DNA from: JAYTQG01 sp043746815
GTDB taxonomy: Bacteria > Actinomycetota > Thermoleophilia > Miltoncostaeales > Miltoncostaeaceae
DNA length: 32,643 nt
Direction of reading: 5' to 3'
Assembly: GCA_043746815.1 (NCBI GenBank)
Contig: JAYTQG010000254.1
Span: 1-32,643, forward strand
In this document: piece by piece, positions 7,875-15,354 of the stretch
Layout: each line of letters opens with the position of its first letter
How positions within the stretch are numbered: the stretch's first letter is position 1
Notes under the pieces: generated by a model
What the model saw: the letters and a program-made list of their open reading frames with translations, nothing else
Database searches by the model: none
Told to the model about the DNA's origin: nothing
Translations under genes and position numbers: made by a program

Positions 7875-8981
7875 ATGAGACGGGTAATTGCGGGGATTTT
7901 CATTGTTTCGTCGCTGGGCGTCGTTGCTGCCGGTTGTGGCGGCGGGTCGGACACCACGACCGAAACCGGACCGGCGAAGGTGAAGATTGCGAGCCTTTCG
8001 GACGGCGTCATCGTCAAGGTAGGCGACCACGAGATCAAGAAAACTGAACTCGACCAGCTCCTGAGTCGCAGCCGTGCGCAGGCCGTCGCTGGCAGGCAGA
8101 CCTTCCCCAAAGATGGCACGCCCCAGTTCCAGGATGTTCAGCGCCGCGCGGTTGAGAACCTTGTTCTGAACCAGGTCATCAAGGATGAGGCCAAGAAATG
8201 TGGCAAGGACTGCGACGTGCCTGACAGCGACATTGACAAGCGCATCAAGGAGTTGGTGACCCAGAACTACGGCGGCAGTGAAGCCAAGTTCAACAAATTC
8301 CTCACCTCGATTAAGCTGGACCGTCCCCAAGCACGGGACATCCTCCTGATCCAGGCTCAGCAGGCCAAGCTCTCAACGCAGGTGACGCGGAAGGTTCGCT
8401 TTACCGAGGCTGACGCGCAGACGTACTACGCCGCGAATAAGGCGACCTACGCCATCCCTGCAGGTCGACACGCCTTCCACATCCTCGTCAAGACGAAGGC
8501 CCTCGCCCAGACGATCAGCAGCCAGGCCACCGCAGCCAATTTCGCGGCGCTGGCGAAGAAGTACGGCACCGACTCGACCGCGCAACGCGGCGGCGACCTA
8601 TCGCCGCTCGTCGTCGGCAAGGGGCAGTTCGTTCCCGAGTTCGATACCGCTGCCAAGAAGCTGAAGGACGGCCAGATTTCTGGACCAGTCAAGACGCAAT
8701 TCGGTTGGCACGTCATCCGAGTCGTCGACCAGAAGGCCTCACAGAAGCCGTTCGATGCCGTCAAGGCCGGAATCATTCAAGAGCAACTGGCGGCAAAGCA
8801 ACAAACAGCCCTCCAGACCTGGCAAACGGGTTTGATCGCCACCACCCGGCGGCGTTCGACCTACGCCAACCGCGACTACGTCCCGGCCGACCAGCTGACG
8901 ACGGTGACCACGAAGTCGGTCGCGACACCTGGTGCCGCGACAGCGAGTTCCCGGACGGAGACAGCGCCAGCAACACCGTAG
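7875..8981 (+). CDS. SurA/PrsA-like peptidyl-prolyl isomerase lipoprotein
   Basis: An extracytoplasmic folding factor of 368 residues. The N-terminus is a lipoprotein signal with a lipobox (VVAAGC), so it should be anchored on the outer face of the membrane. An N-terminal helical chaperone region (about 40-185, including a CGKDC pair) is followed by a parvulin domain (about 195-295). The parvulin landmarks are HAFHILVKT, YGTDSTAQRGGDLSPL, FVPEFD and TQFGWHVIRV. A Thr/Ala-rich tail ends the protein. I prefer ATG 7875 over ATG 7869 because GAGGG lies 6 bases before it. A protein of this kind between mfd and eno is typical of Actinobacteria. Confidence 0.9.
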   Translation: MRRVIAGIFIVSSLGVVAAGCGGGSDTTTETGPAKVKIASLSDGVIVKVGDHEIKKTELDQLLSRSRAQAVAGRQTFPKDGTPQFQDVQRRAVENLVLNQVIKDEAKKCGKDCDVPDSDIDKRIKELVTQNYGGSEAKFNKFLTSIKLDRPQARDILLIQAQQAKLSTQVTRKVRFTEADAQTYYAANKATYAIPAGRHAFHILVKTKALAQTISSQATAANFAALAKKYGTDSTAQRGGDLSPLVVGKGQFVPEFDTAAKKLKDGQISGPVKTQFGWHVIRVVDQKASQKPFDAVKAGIIQEQLAAKQQTALQTWQTGLIATTRRRSTYANRDYVPADQLTTVTTKSVATPGAATASSRTETAPATP

Positions 8982-8997
8982 GTCGGGCGTTCGTGCT

Positions 8998-9023
8998 GCG
9001 GGCCGCGTAGAATCGCGGCCCGC
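8998..9023. promoter_or_regulatory. Perfect 10-bp inverted repeat around a -10-like hexamer, upstream of eno
   Basis: The arms GCGGGCCGCG (8998-9007) and CGCGGCCCGC (9014-9023) pair perfectly around TAGAAT (9008-9013). The loop resembles a sigma70-type -10 box placed 46 bases before the eno ATG. As RNA it would be a very stable hairpin just after the lipoprotein stop, but there is no T run, so it is not a standard intrinsic terminator. It may be an operator over the eno promoter, a 3' stabilising hairpin, or both. I see no convincing -35 box. Confidence 0.5.
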
Positions 9024-9059
9024 GCTGCACACTCAGAACCCCAACGAAGGGTCTCCCAG

Positions 9060-10340
9060 ATGTCAAAGATCGCCCGCGTTCACGCCCGTCAGATCCTGGA
9101 CTCGCGCGGGCAGCCGACCCTCGAAGTTGAGATCGAATTGGCGTCAGGGGCGGTCGGAATCTCGGGCGTCCCGTCTGGCGCCAGCACTGGGATTCACGAG
9201 GCCTTGGAGCTTCGGGACGGCGACCCAACGGCCTACGGGGGTCGCGGTGTGATGCGCGCCGTGGCAAACGTCGAGGATGAACTCGCCGGGCTCCTGGTTG
9301 GCCGCGAGGGTAGCGATCAGTCCACGGTGGATCGCTTGATGATCGACCTGGATGGAACGGCAAATAAGGAGCGCCTTGGCGCGAACGCAATCCTCGGCTG
9401 TTCCCTCGCTGTCGCCTCTGCAGCGGCGTCGGAGGCGGGGTTGCCGCTCTACCGCTACGTTGGGGGCGCCCGGGCAAACCTGTTGCCAGTTCCGCTGATG
9501 AACATCATGAACGGGGGCGCGCACGCGGATAACTCCGTGGACCTCCAGGAGTTCATGATCGCGCCGATCGGTGCCCGAAACTTCGCTGAGGGGCTTCGTA
9601 TTGGCGCCGAGATCTACGCCAAGCTCAAGACGGAGCTTCGCGATCGTGGCCTGGCAACCGGTGTTGGTGATGAGGGCGGGTTCGCACCCAACTTGGAGAG
9701 CAACCAGGCCGCGCTTGATCTGATCATGGCGGCAATCACCTCCGCGGGATACCGTCCTGGCGAGGACGTCGCCCTGGCACTGGACGTTGCCTCCACGGAG
9801 TTTTTCCGCGACGGTGCGTACCACCTCGATGGTGAGAACCGGTCCTTGACTCCCGCGGAAATGGTCGACTACCTGGCTGAGCTGGCCGACCGATACCCGA
9901 TCGTCTCGATTGAGGACGGTATGTCCGAGGACGACTGGGATGGATGGAAACTCCTCACGGAGCGCCTCGGCGATCGAGTACAACTGGTCGGGGATGACCT
10001 CTTCGTGACGAACACCGAGCGCCTCTCACGCGGTATCCAGGCCGGGATCGCCAACAGCATTCTGGTCAAGTTGAACCAGATCGGGACGCTGTCTGAGACC
10101 CTCGCCGCGATCAACATGGCGTGGCGCGCCGGATACTCGACGATCATCTCTCACCGCTCCGGCGAGACGGAGGACACGTTCATTGCCGATCTGGCCGTTG
10201 CGACAGGGGCCGGACAGATCAAGACGGGGGCGCCCGCCCGCAGTGAGCGTGTGGCGAAGTACAACCGGCTCCTTCGGATCGAGGACCGGCTCGGCCCGGC
10301 GGCGTCGTACCCCGGCCGCTCGGCGTTCGCCCGGCGGTGA
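9060..10340 (+). CDS. eno: Enolase
   Basis: Enolase converts 2-phosphoglycerate to phosphoenolpyruvate in glycolysis. The 426 residues are a full-length protein with all landmarks: RQILDSRGQPTLEV at the N-terminus, SGASTGIHEALELRD, GVGDEGGFAPN with the catalytic Glu205, SIEDGMSEDDWDGW, LVGDDLFVTN, the catalytic Lys337 in LVKLNQIGT, and SHRSGETED. The ATG has GAAGGG about 9 bases upstream. The ftsB-like gene follows after 78 bases, the usual actinobacterial order. An unusual inverted repeat lies in its upstream region. Confidence 0.98.
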   Translation: MSKIARVHARQILDSRGQPTLEVEIELASGAVGISGVPSGASTGIHEALELRDGDPTAYGGRGVMRAVANVEDELAGLLVGREGSDQSTVDRLMIDLDGTANKERLGANAILGCSLAVASAAASEAGLPLYRYVGGARANLLPVPLMNIMNGGAHADNSVDLQEFMIAPIGARNFAEGLRIGAEIYAKLKTELRDRGLATGVGDEGGFAPNLESNQAALDLIMAAITSAGYRPGEDVALALDVASTEFFRDGAYHLDGENRSLTPAEMVDYLAELADRYPIVSIEDGMSEDDWDGWKLLTERLGDRVQLVGDDLFVTNTERLSRGIQAGIANSILVKLNQIGTLSETLAAINMAWRAGYSTIISHRSGETEDTFIADLAVATGAGQIKTGAPARSERVAKYNRLLRIEDRLGPAASYPGRSAFARR

Positions 10341-10418
10341 CTGCGCCGTGCTGGGCAGGAAGCGGTGAGTGGCCAACGTACGTTAACCCGAGGGTGATCA
10401 CACACGAAGGGCTCGCGC

Positions 10419-10706
10419 ATGGGACGCAAACACGCCGGGAAGCGGCGTCAGACACGATTGTTGGCCCTCGGGCTCATCGTCGGTGCCGCGATTGCCTTCG
10501 TGGTGCCCGTACGCGGGTACTTGTCCCAGCGCTCGGAACTTCGTCGTCAAGAGATTGCGCTCGCCAAACAGCGCGTCGAACGCGACCGGGTCGCCGAACT
10601 CCTACGTTCGCTGCGTCAGCCGGAAGTGCTCCAGGCCAGAGCCCGGGGTCTTGGCCTGATCTTTCCTGGCGAGAAGGTCTATGTGCTGCGAGGACTACCC
10701 CGCTAG
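10419..10706 (+). CDS. FtsB/DivIC-like septum formation initiator protein
   Basis: A small bitopic division protein of 95 residues. It has a basic cytoplasmic N-terminus (RKHAGKRRQTR), one transmembrane helix (about 14-32), then an extracytoplasmic coiled coil (about 35-65) rich in Arg, Glu, Leu and Gln. The C-terminal segment (EVLQARARGLGLIFPGEKVYVL) has the family's usual ending, where a conserved region around GLV.PGE follows the coil. FtsB/DivIC proteins bind FtsL and FtsQ/DivIB in the divisome. A GAAGGG site lies about 8 bases before the ATG. The position between eno and the DUF501 gene is the standard actinobacterial one and supports the call. Confidence 0.88.
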   Translation: MGRKHAGKRRQTRLLALGLIVGAAIAFVVPVRGYLSQRSELRRQEIALAKQRVERDRVAELLRSLRQPEVLQARARGLGLIFPGEKVYVLRGLPR

Positions 10707-10721
10707 AACTGGTCTCAAACG

Positions 10722-11180
10722 GTGGATGACGTGCCGTCGGCAACGGATGCCGAGGCAGTTCGTCAGCTGATTGGCCGCGAGCCGCTGACCGGGTTTCGCG
10801 TCGCTGCCCGCTGCCCCCATGGGACGCCTGCGGTCATTGAGAATGATTCCGTGGATGACGAAGGGCATCCGTTTCCCACGCGCTTCTGGTTGGTCTGCCG
10901 AGCACTTGGAACCTCAGTCAGCCGGTTGGAGGCCGCAGGCGGCGTCAGCGCGCTTGACGCTGCCGAGGACCTCGTGGAGCCACTCAATGCTGCCCACGAG
11001 CGGCATCGCGCCCTGCACGACGGCTACCGTATCGGCGGGGTGGGCGATCCGCTGCACACAAAATGCCTCCACGCGCAGCTTGCCTTCGGCCTTGCCACCG
11101 GTGGCGGGCCGGTCACGGATTGGATCTGGGAGCAGTCGGGCGCGGTGTGGCCGGCAGGCTGCTGCAAGGACCCGCGATGA
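10722..11180 (+). CDS. DUF501 family protein
   Basis: A conserved actinobacterial protein of unknown function, 152 residues. Family features are CPHGTPAVIEN, PFPTRFWLVCRAL, SRLEAAGG and the C-terminal KCLHAQLAFGLATGGGPVTDWI with two cysteines near the end. Cys, His and Asp/Glu positions suggest possible metal binding, but this is only inference. The start is GTG 10722 (GTG 10731 is an alternative) with no obvious ribosome-binding site; it lies 15 bases after the ftsB-like stop. The stop overlaps the next ATG (ATGA), so translation is probably coupled. Confidence 0.85.
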   Translation: MDDVPSATDAEAVRQLIGREPLTGFRVAARCPHGTPAVIENDSVDDEGHPFPTRFWLVCRALGTSVSRLEAAGGVSALDAAEDLVEPLNAAHERHRALHDGYRIGGVGDPLHTKCLHAQLAFGLATGGGPVTDWIWEQSGAVWPAGCCKDPR

Positions 11181-11482
11181 GCATCCGCCTTGCCGAGTTG
11201 GAGTGGGAAGCCGGAGAGCGGCGCCTCGGAGAACCGGGACGGATGACCGGCGCAGTCGAGCGGGTCGCGGAGGCGGTTTTGGTGGAGCTCCGTCGACGCA
11301 TTGGCCCGACCTTTACCCTCGCTCAGTTGGCTGATGTCTACAGCGAGACAGAACGCGGCTTTCTTGCACTTGCCTCGCGGCTCGCGCCAAACCATCCTGA
11401 TGCCTGGGATCCCTCCCTCGTTCTTGACGGTGTCTTCGGCCGTTACCGGCGCCAGGCAAGTGACTGGGTGGCAAGCACGTGA
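11177..11482 (+). CDS. Small protein of unknown function, coupled to DUF501
   Basis: I do not recognise this 101-residue soluble protein. It is charged and helical with no signal peptide or membrane segment. A central stretch (PTFTLAQLADVYSETERGFLALA) could form a helix-turn-helix-like unit, and the end is aromatic (FGRYRRQASDWVAS). The start is ATG 11177, inside the DUF501 stop; a longer in-frame extension upstream (from 11063) only overlaps DUF501 and is rejected. Its own stop overlaps the next GTG (GTGA). Tight chaining with the division and DUF501 genes suggests a shared process. Confidence 0.75.
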   Translation: MSIRLAELEWEAGERRLGEPGRMTGAVERVAEAVLVELRRRIGPTFTLAQLADVYSETERGFLALASRLAPNHPDAWDPSLVLDGVFGRYRRQASDWVAST

Positions 11483-11694
11483 CCGACGGTCCACCAACTC
11501 CCAATCGCCATCGTCCCCCACCGCGGCCCCGCGTTACGCGGGCCGCGGCGATCGCAGCCGCCCTGGGTGCGCTGGTCGCGGGACTGTTTCTCGGATATCT
11601 GGCCCGCGGTGACGGAAACCCGGCCGAGGCTCGCACGTTTCAACAGACGCTCTCTGTCGTGACGATCTCACCTGGTGAGCGAAAGGCCCCATAG
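11479..11694 (+). CDS. Small single-pass membrane protein of unknown function
   Basis: A 71-residue protein that starts at GTG 11479, overlapping the previous stop by 4 bases. The N-terminus is Pro/Arg-rich (cytoplasmic), followed by one transmembrane helix (about 26-44: AAAIAAALGALVAGLFLGYLA) and a short polar extracytoplasmic tail. It closes the run of eno, ftsB-like, DUF501 and unknown genes. The topology resembles small divisome or envelope accessory proteins, but no family is recognised. The coupling and good hydrophobic segment make it likely to be real. Confidence 0.65.
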   Translation: MTDGPPTPNRHRPPPRPRVTRAAAIAAALGALVAGLFLGYLARGDGNPAEARTFQQTLSVVTISPGERKAP

Positions 11695-11704
11695 TGGTCT
11701 GACT

Positions 11705-11836
11705 CCGGCGGCCCGAGCGGGTGATCCGCCCTGCCACGCGAAGGAGTCGGTAGCGCAGCCGCTTGGGCTCGGCGCGTGCGTGGCCGCCGTCCAGGAGAAG
11801 CGTCTGGCTCCACGAAACGCGGCCCCAAACCCGCAA
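11705..11836 (-). pseudogene. Remnant of a transposase C-terminus, probably IS1380 family
   Basis: On the minus strand the frame from 11836 reads WSQTLLLDGG, then ARAEPKRLRYRLLRVAGR and RSGRR. This closely matches, from memory, the C-terminal part of IS1380-type transposases (W.QALLLDG..ARAEPKRLRYRLLHVAGRL...RR). The similarity stops after the RR pair at about 11705; the expected WPWA-type ending is absent. There is no catalytic domain and I see no terminal repeats. It fills the gap between the end of the eno operon and the end of the beta-propeller gene. It is best read as a decayed fragment marking an old insertion. Confidence 0.7.
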
Positions 11837-11854
11837 GGCTCTGCAAGATCCGGG

Positions 11855-13468
11855 CTAGACCCGCACACGCAGCGCGCGAACTGGCACGACGATGCGACCG
11901 TGACCTTTGATCCGGACGACGATTCGTGTTGCGCCAACGGTGGGCGCCCCGTTGATCCCTCCTCCGGCGCGCCGCTGAACGCCCAGTGAGCCGGAGTCGC
12001 CTCCCGTCGGTCCGAATCGCGCGAAGCTTGTCCCGGCGGGCGCCAAGAAGCGATACGACCCAGCGACGGGGGCATCGGAGGGGGCGGGTACCGGATCACC
12101 CTTCAGCAGGCGCGCGCCGGGAAGGTCGACCATGATCGTCGCCGGTGTCGGGAGGTCGAACCTCAGGATGACGCCGACCCGCCGATTCGTTTCGCAGGAC
12201 AACTTCGTGGCCGAGCAGGCTGGGTTGCGATTCCCGTGATTGATGATGGTCCCGATGAACGACCGGTGCAGGGCGTGCACCGAAGGCCGTGACGGCGGCG
12301 GGGAGGCGGCGCGGGCCGGGTCGATCCTGACCGCGAGGTTGCCGTCGAGCGAAACGATCACCGTCCCGTCGGCGAGCTCGCGCGCGCCGATGACGGCATC
12401 GAGCGTGGGATAGTCAAAGCGAGTCTGGAAGTCGGGCCCGATTGCGCGTAGGCCGCGGGCCCCGCCGCGGTTGATGTCGAGGTACGCCGTCCCGGCGCCC
12501 GAGAGCGACAGCAGCCGAGCGAGATCCTCAGGCGCGGACCTCCACCGCTCGCTGCCCGTCACCGCGTCGAGGGCGACGACGGATTTTCCACTCTCGACAT
12601 AGATCAGGTTGTGTTCCCGGTCGACCTCGACGGGGGTCCCCCAGCGCGGGGGCACGGGCGCCGTCCACGCCGGTGTGGCGCCGCCGGTGTACAGAGAGAT
12701 CGTCGAGTGGGTCGCGACCAGCACCCCGGAGGCCGTCGCGGCGACCGCGCGGGAGTCCATCGGAGCCTTGGCGCGCCAGCCGGGCGCGCCGCTGGCAGCG
12801 TCGACGCCGAGGACCCAGCCGCCGCCATCGTCGGTGCCAAACGCGACAAAAACTCGCCCATCGGTGTCGCCGACTACCGGCAGGCTCGACGCGGCTCCGG
12901 TCGCCTCGTAGAAGCTCGCCGTGTAGGCGACGTCGTCCTTGAATGTCCAGAGCGTCGTGGGTCCGCGACGGGCCCGCAACACCAGCGGGTTCGTGCTCCC
13001 GTGCCCGTTCGCAGGCTTGTACTCGAAGTCGATGCACGTCCCGTCGACTCCGACCACGCCCTCATGGCAGCCCCCGACCTTGCGGCCTCGCCGGTCGAGA
13101 AACGCTCCGTCCCCCCCAAAGTCGGCGATCGGCCCGAACGTGCCGTCGGGATGTGCGCGGGTTGGGATCGAACCCGCCTCGCAGTTCCCGCAGAGCGGCC
13201 CGAACCGTCCCGCGTTCCAGAGCACCCGCCCGCCGGGGTGCAGTGCAGCCGCCCAGAACTCAACTGGGTGGTAGTCGCGGTAGCTCTTCTCGGTGACAAG
13301 AACGCCGCCACCGTCTGGCCCCGGAAGCACCGCACCGCTCGGTGCGGGGACCGGCCATCCCGCAAGGACACGAGGAACGGCAGCGCTCGATGTGGTCGCG
13401 AACGCGCACGCGCCGACAATGATCAAGGCCCGCCCGACCCGCCCAGAGGTTCGCGCTCCGTGCATCAT
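11855..13468 (-). CDS. Exported beta-propeller (PQQ-like repeat) protein
   Basis: A secreted protein of 537 residues with a Sec-type signal (about 1-30, ending SSAA). From about 50 to 390 it has repeated strands of the PQQ/quinoprotein-like propeller type, for example GGWVLGVDAASGAPGWRA, KSVVALDAVTGSERWR and DGTVIVSLDGNLAVRI. The Asp-x-x-x-Gly and terminal Trp spacing are those of BamB-like and PQQ repeats. The C-terminal 140 residues are a separate beta-rich domain. Several cysteines could form disulfides: LCGNC, GGCHEG, GTCIDF, ACSATKLSC. No PQQ-enzyme residues are evident, so a binding or scaffold role is more likely than catalysis. The -10-like TACAGT lies 7 bases before the ATG and no good ribosome-binding site precedes it. 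Confidence 0.75.
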   Translation of the reverse strand: MMHGARTSGRVGRALIIVGACAFATTSSAAVPRVLAGWPVPAPSGAVLPGPDGGGVLVTEKSYRDYHPVEFWAAALHPGGRVLWNAGRFGPLCGNCEAGSIPTRAHPDGTFGPIADFGGDGAFLDRRGRKVGGCHEGVVGVDGTCIDFEYKPANGHGSTNPLVLRARRGPTTLWTFKDDVAYTASFYEATGAASSLPVVGDTDGRVFVAFGTDDGGGWVLGVDAASGAPGWRAKAPMDSRAVAATASGVLVATHSTISLYTGGATPAWTAPVPPRWGTPVEVDREHNLIYVESGKSVVALDAVTGSERWRSAPEDLARLLSLSGAGTAYLDINRGGARGLRAIGPDFQTRFDYPTLDAVIGARELADGTVIVSLDGNLAVRIDPARAASPPPSRPSVHALHRSFIGTIINHGNRNPACSATKLSCETNRRVGVILRFDLPTPATIMVDLPGARLLKGDPVPAPSDAPVAGSYRFLAPAGTSFARFGPTGGDSGSLGVQRRAGGGINGAPTVGATRIVVRIKGHGRIVVPVRALRVRV

Positions 13469-13475
13469 TCGCCCG

Positions 13476-13481
13476 ACTGTA
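13476..13481 (-). promoter_or_regulatory. Candidate -10 box of a leaderless transcript
   Basis: On the minus strand TACAGT ends 7 bases before the ATG of the propeller gene. Transcription would begin at or next to the start codon, which agrees with the lack of a close ribosome-binding site. A -35 box is not obvious. Compare the same layout before the L,D-transpeptidase gene. Confidence 0.4.
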
Positions 13482-13645
13482 CCCCCTTTAACGGCGAATG
13501 CGCCCGACGCGGTGTGCTGGTCGCGCCCGCGACGGGTCGTGGCGGGTCACGGTCCGCGGCGACCTCACAACGATCGCTGTTGCACTGGCGCGCCCGGTCG
13601 CCCCACGCTTCGGGCCCTTCCGGCCCAGGCGAGGGTTGGATGCCC

Positions 13646-14632
13646 TTAGAGCGGCGCGGTCCAGAACGCCGCGAGTCTCTGGTCCTCCGTCGCCCCCCGC
13701 TCAATGAACGCATGAATCTGGGGCAGACGGTCCCGGCGAAGGTAGATGTGGCGCTGGCCCACGCTCCGCTTGGCGCCGAGGAGTTCGGCTCGCACAAGGG
13801 CCTCGGCGATCTCCATCGCCTTCCCACGTTGATCCGGTGGGGCCCCGTGCGGAAAGTGGCTGATATCAGTGTGGTAGAGCGCACCGATCTTTTTCATTCC
13901 ATAGAGGCGTTGCATGGACCGCCTGGCGTGACGCCGGTGCGGACAGGGGTCGTTGTCCACGTCGCGGAGATGCAGGAGCGCCGGGGGAGGGTCGCCGTCG
14001 CAGCCCCACAGGCGAAGCGATACCTCAAGGGCGGGGTCGTAGCTCCGACGGTCGACCTCTTGGCCATGGGATGCCAGTGTGACAACGACCTGGACCGGAT
14101 GCACATGGGTGGCCCTGGCGAGCGCAACGACGCCCAGTGAGTTCCCTCCCCGCCGAGTATCTGTGGGAAGGTCAAGCGGTCGTACCCCGGTCAGAGGAGA
14201 TACGAGTGCGCCCACTGAGACGCGGGCGTCCGGCTCGCGACCAGCGAGGGCGTCAACGCAGAGGTCTGGGTCAAGTCCCGGGGCCATGAGGACCACATGG
14301 CCCCGCCAATCACCAAGGGAAAGCTCGTCGAGATTGGCGCCGACGTCCGCTGCTGCCCAGATCGCCCGGGCGAGTGAGCGCGCTGGTCCTGCCGGGGCGA
14401 ATTCGGCAGCCTGGCTCGCCCGCACCGGAAGGATCCACGCCCCTTCGTCGACGTCGTCGTATGCGGTCCACACCCACAGCGTGGGACTCCGCTCGTGCAG
14501 CGTCCGAGACGCCGCGGTGAGCGTTACGGCCGCAGCGTCCGCATGATCACCCCGCTGCCACTCCGGCAGCGCTCCCGCGACGTCAACGAGCGGGCGGGCA
14601 AGATCCGAAAAATTGATCGCAGACGATGCCAT
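13646..14632 (-). CDS. Unknown protein with possible C-terminal winged helix
   Basis: I do not recognise this 328-residue soluble protein. The N-terminal two thirds are mixed, rich in Ala, Asp and Val, with no signal peptide. A DPCPHRRHARRSM segment sits around residue 230. The last 90 residues look like a winged helix: helices with GKAMEIAEALVRAELL, then a basic turn and strand (RSVGQRHIYLRRDRL), then a final helix. It starts 22 bases after the omega-like gene and must share its transcript. The partner suggests a transcription-linked role, which is inference only. The downstream 177 bases (13469-13645) hold nothing I can name. Confidence 0.7.
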   Translation of the reverse strand: MASSAINFSDLARPLVDVAGALPEWQRGDHADAAAVTLTAASRTLHERSPTLWVWTAYDDVDEGAWILPVRASQAAEFAPAGPARSLARAIWAAADVGANLDELSLGDWRGHVVLMAPGLDPDLCVDALAGREPDARVSVGALVSPLTGVRPLDLPTDTRRGGNSLGVVALARATHVHPVQVVVTLASHGQEVDRRSYDPALEVSLRLWGCDGDPPPALLHLRDVDNDPCPHRRHARRSMQRLYGMKKIGALYHTDISHFPHGAPPDQRGKAMEIAEALVRAELLGAKRSVGQRHIYLRRDRLPQIHAFIERGATEDQRLAAFWTAPL

Positions 14633-14654
14633 CCCACCACGTTAGCGCGGCGGA

Positions 14655-15251
14655 CTACTCCTCTTCGTCGTGAACCTCTTCGAGTTCGTCTTCCTGGACC
14701 TGCTGCAGAGAAACCTCTTCGATCCCGGAATCGTCATCGTCGACACCGGCGTCGTCGGCCAAGTCGTCGATCTCTGCGGGGTCCGCAGTTTCGTCCTCAA
14801 CCTCGTCGTCATCGTCCTCGTCGACATCTGCGTCAACCGAGTCGGTGTCGAGCGCCTGGGCGAGGGCAGGGGTAACCGGGGCGGAGTCGGTGTCATCCAT
14901 GTCGAGATCGAGATCGAAGTCGTCATCATCGTCGCCCAGCGTGTCGAGGAGCAACGGGTCCGCGGGTACCAGGATGCTGTCGGGGAGTTCCAACTCGTCG
15001 GCGCGTCCTTGGGGGTCCCAACGGACCTGGACCTCGCCGCTGATGATTTCGTTTTCGGCAAGCGCAATTGGGTCACGGGAAACGATGTCGCTGGCCGACG
15101 GCGGCGGGGCGGCCTCCGCACGGAGTTCGGTCGGATCGGCGGTCAGCCAGAGAGTGATCTGGCGGGCCCGCTTAGACACCGCGTGAACCAGCGCGTATCG
15201 AGAACCTTCTACATGTTCAAGCGCCTGGTCGAGTCGGCGTCCGTATAGCAT
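14655..15251 (-). CDS. rpoZ: RNA polymerase omega-like protein with long acidic tail
   Basis: Residues 1-75 resemble the omega subunit, which assists RNA polymerase assembly. They contain LDQALEHVEGSRYALVHAVS followed by KRARQI, the omega hallmark, and later DPIALAENEIISGEV, matching the PLSIALREI-type element. The remaining 120 or so residues are extremely acidic, with runs of Asp (DDDDDFDLDLDMDD) and Glu, ending HDEEE; standard omegas stop at about 80-110 residues. AGGAGG lies 4-5 bases before ATG 15251, which I prefer over TTG 15254. Actinobacterial rpoZ usually sits near gmk and coaBC, so this position is odd. It could be the only omega or a second, specialised one. Confidence 0.72.
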   Translation of the reverse strand: MLYGRRLDQALEHVEGSRYALVHAVSKRARQITLWLTADPTELRAEAAPPPSASDIVSRDPIALAENEIISGEVQVRWDPQGRADELELPDSILVPADPLLLDTLGDDDDDFDLDLDMDDTDSAPVTPALAQALDTDSVDADVDEDDDDEVEDETADPAEIDDLADDAGVDDDDSGIEEVSLQQVQEDELEEVHDEEE

Positions 15252-15354
15252 CAAACCTCCTCAGAGGTATATGGAGTCTTTTGGCGCACTAGAGGATACT
15301 ACGCCCGTCGACCCCTGCCGGCGGCGATCCCGAAAGAAGTAAGGAGACCACCCG

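Noticed and set aside
12611..14140. A 509-codon open frame on the plus strand, antisense to the propeller gene and part of its upstream neighbour
   Set aside because: It spans two well-supported minus-strand genes, is rich in Arg, Pro and Gly and has no domain or hydrophobic pattern. It is the expected shadow of G+C-rich codons.
14670..15248. Plus-strand frame of 192 codons rich in Val and Leu
   Set aside because: It is the complement of the Asp/Glu runs of the omega-like gene (GAC and GTC are complementary), and the minus-strand frame has a strong ribosome-binding site and a recognisable domain.
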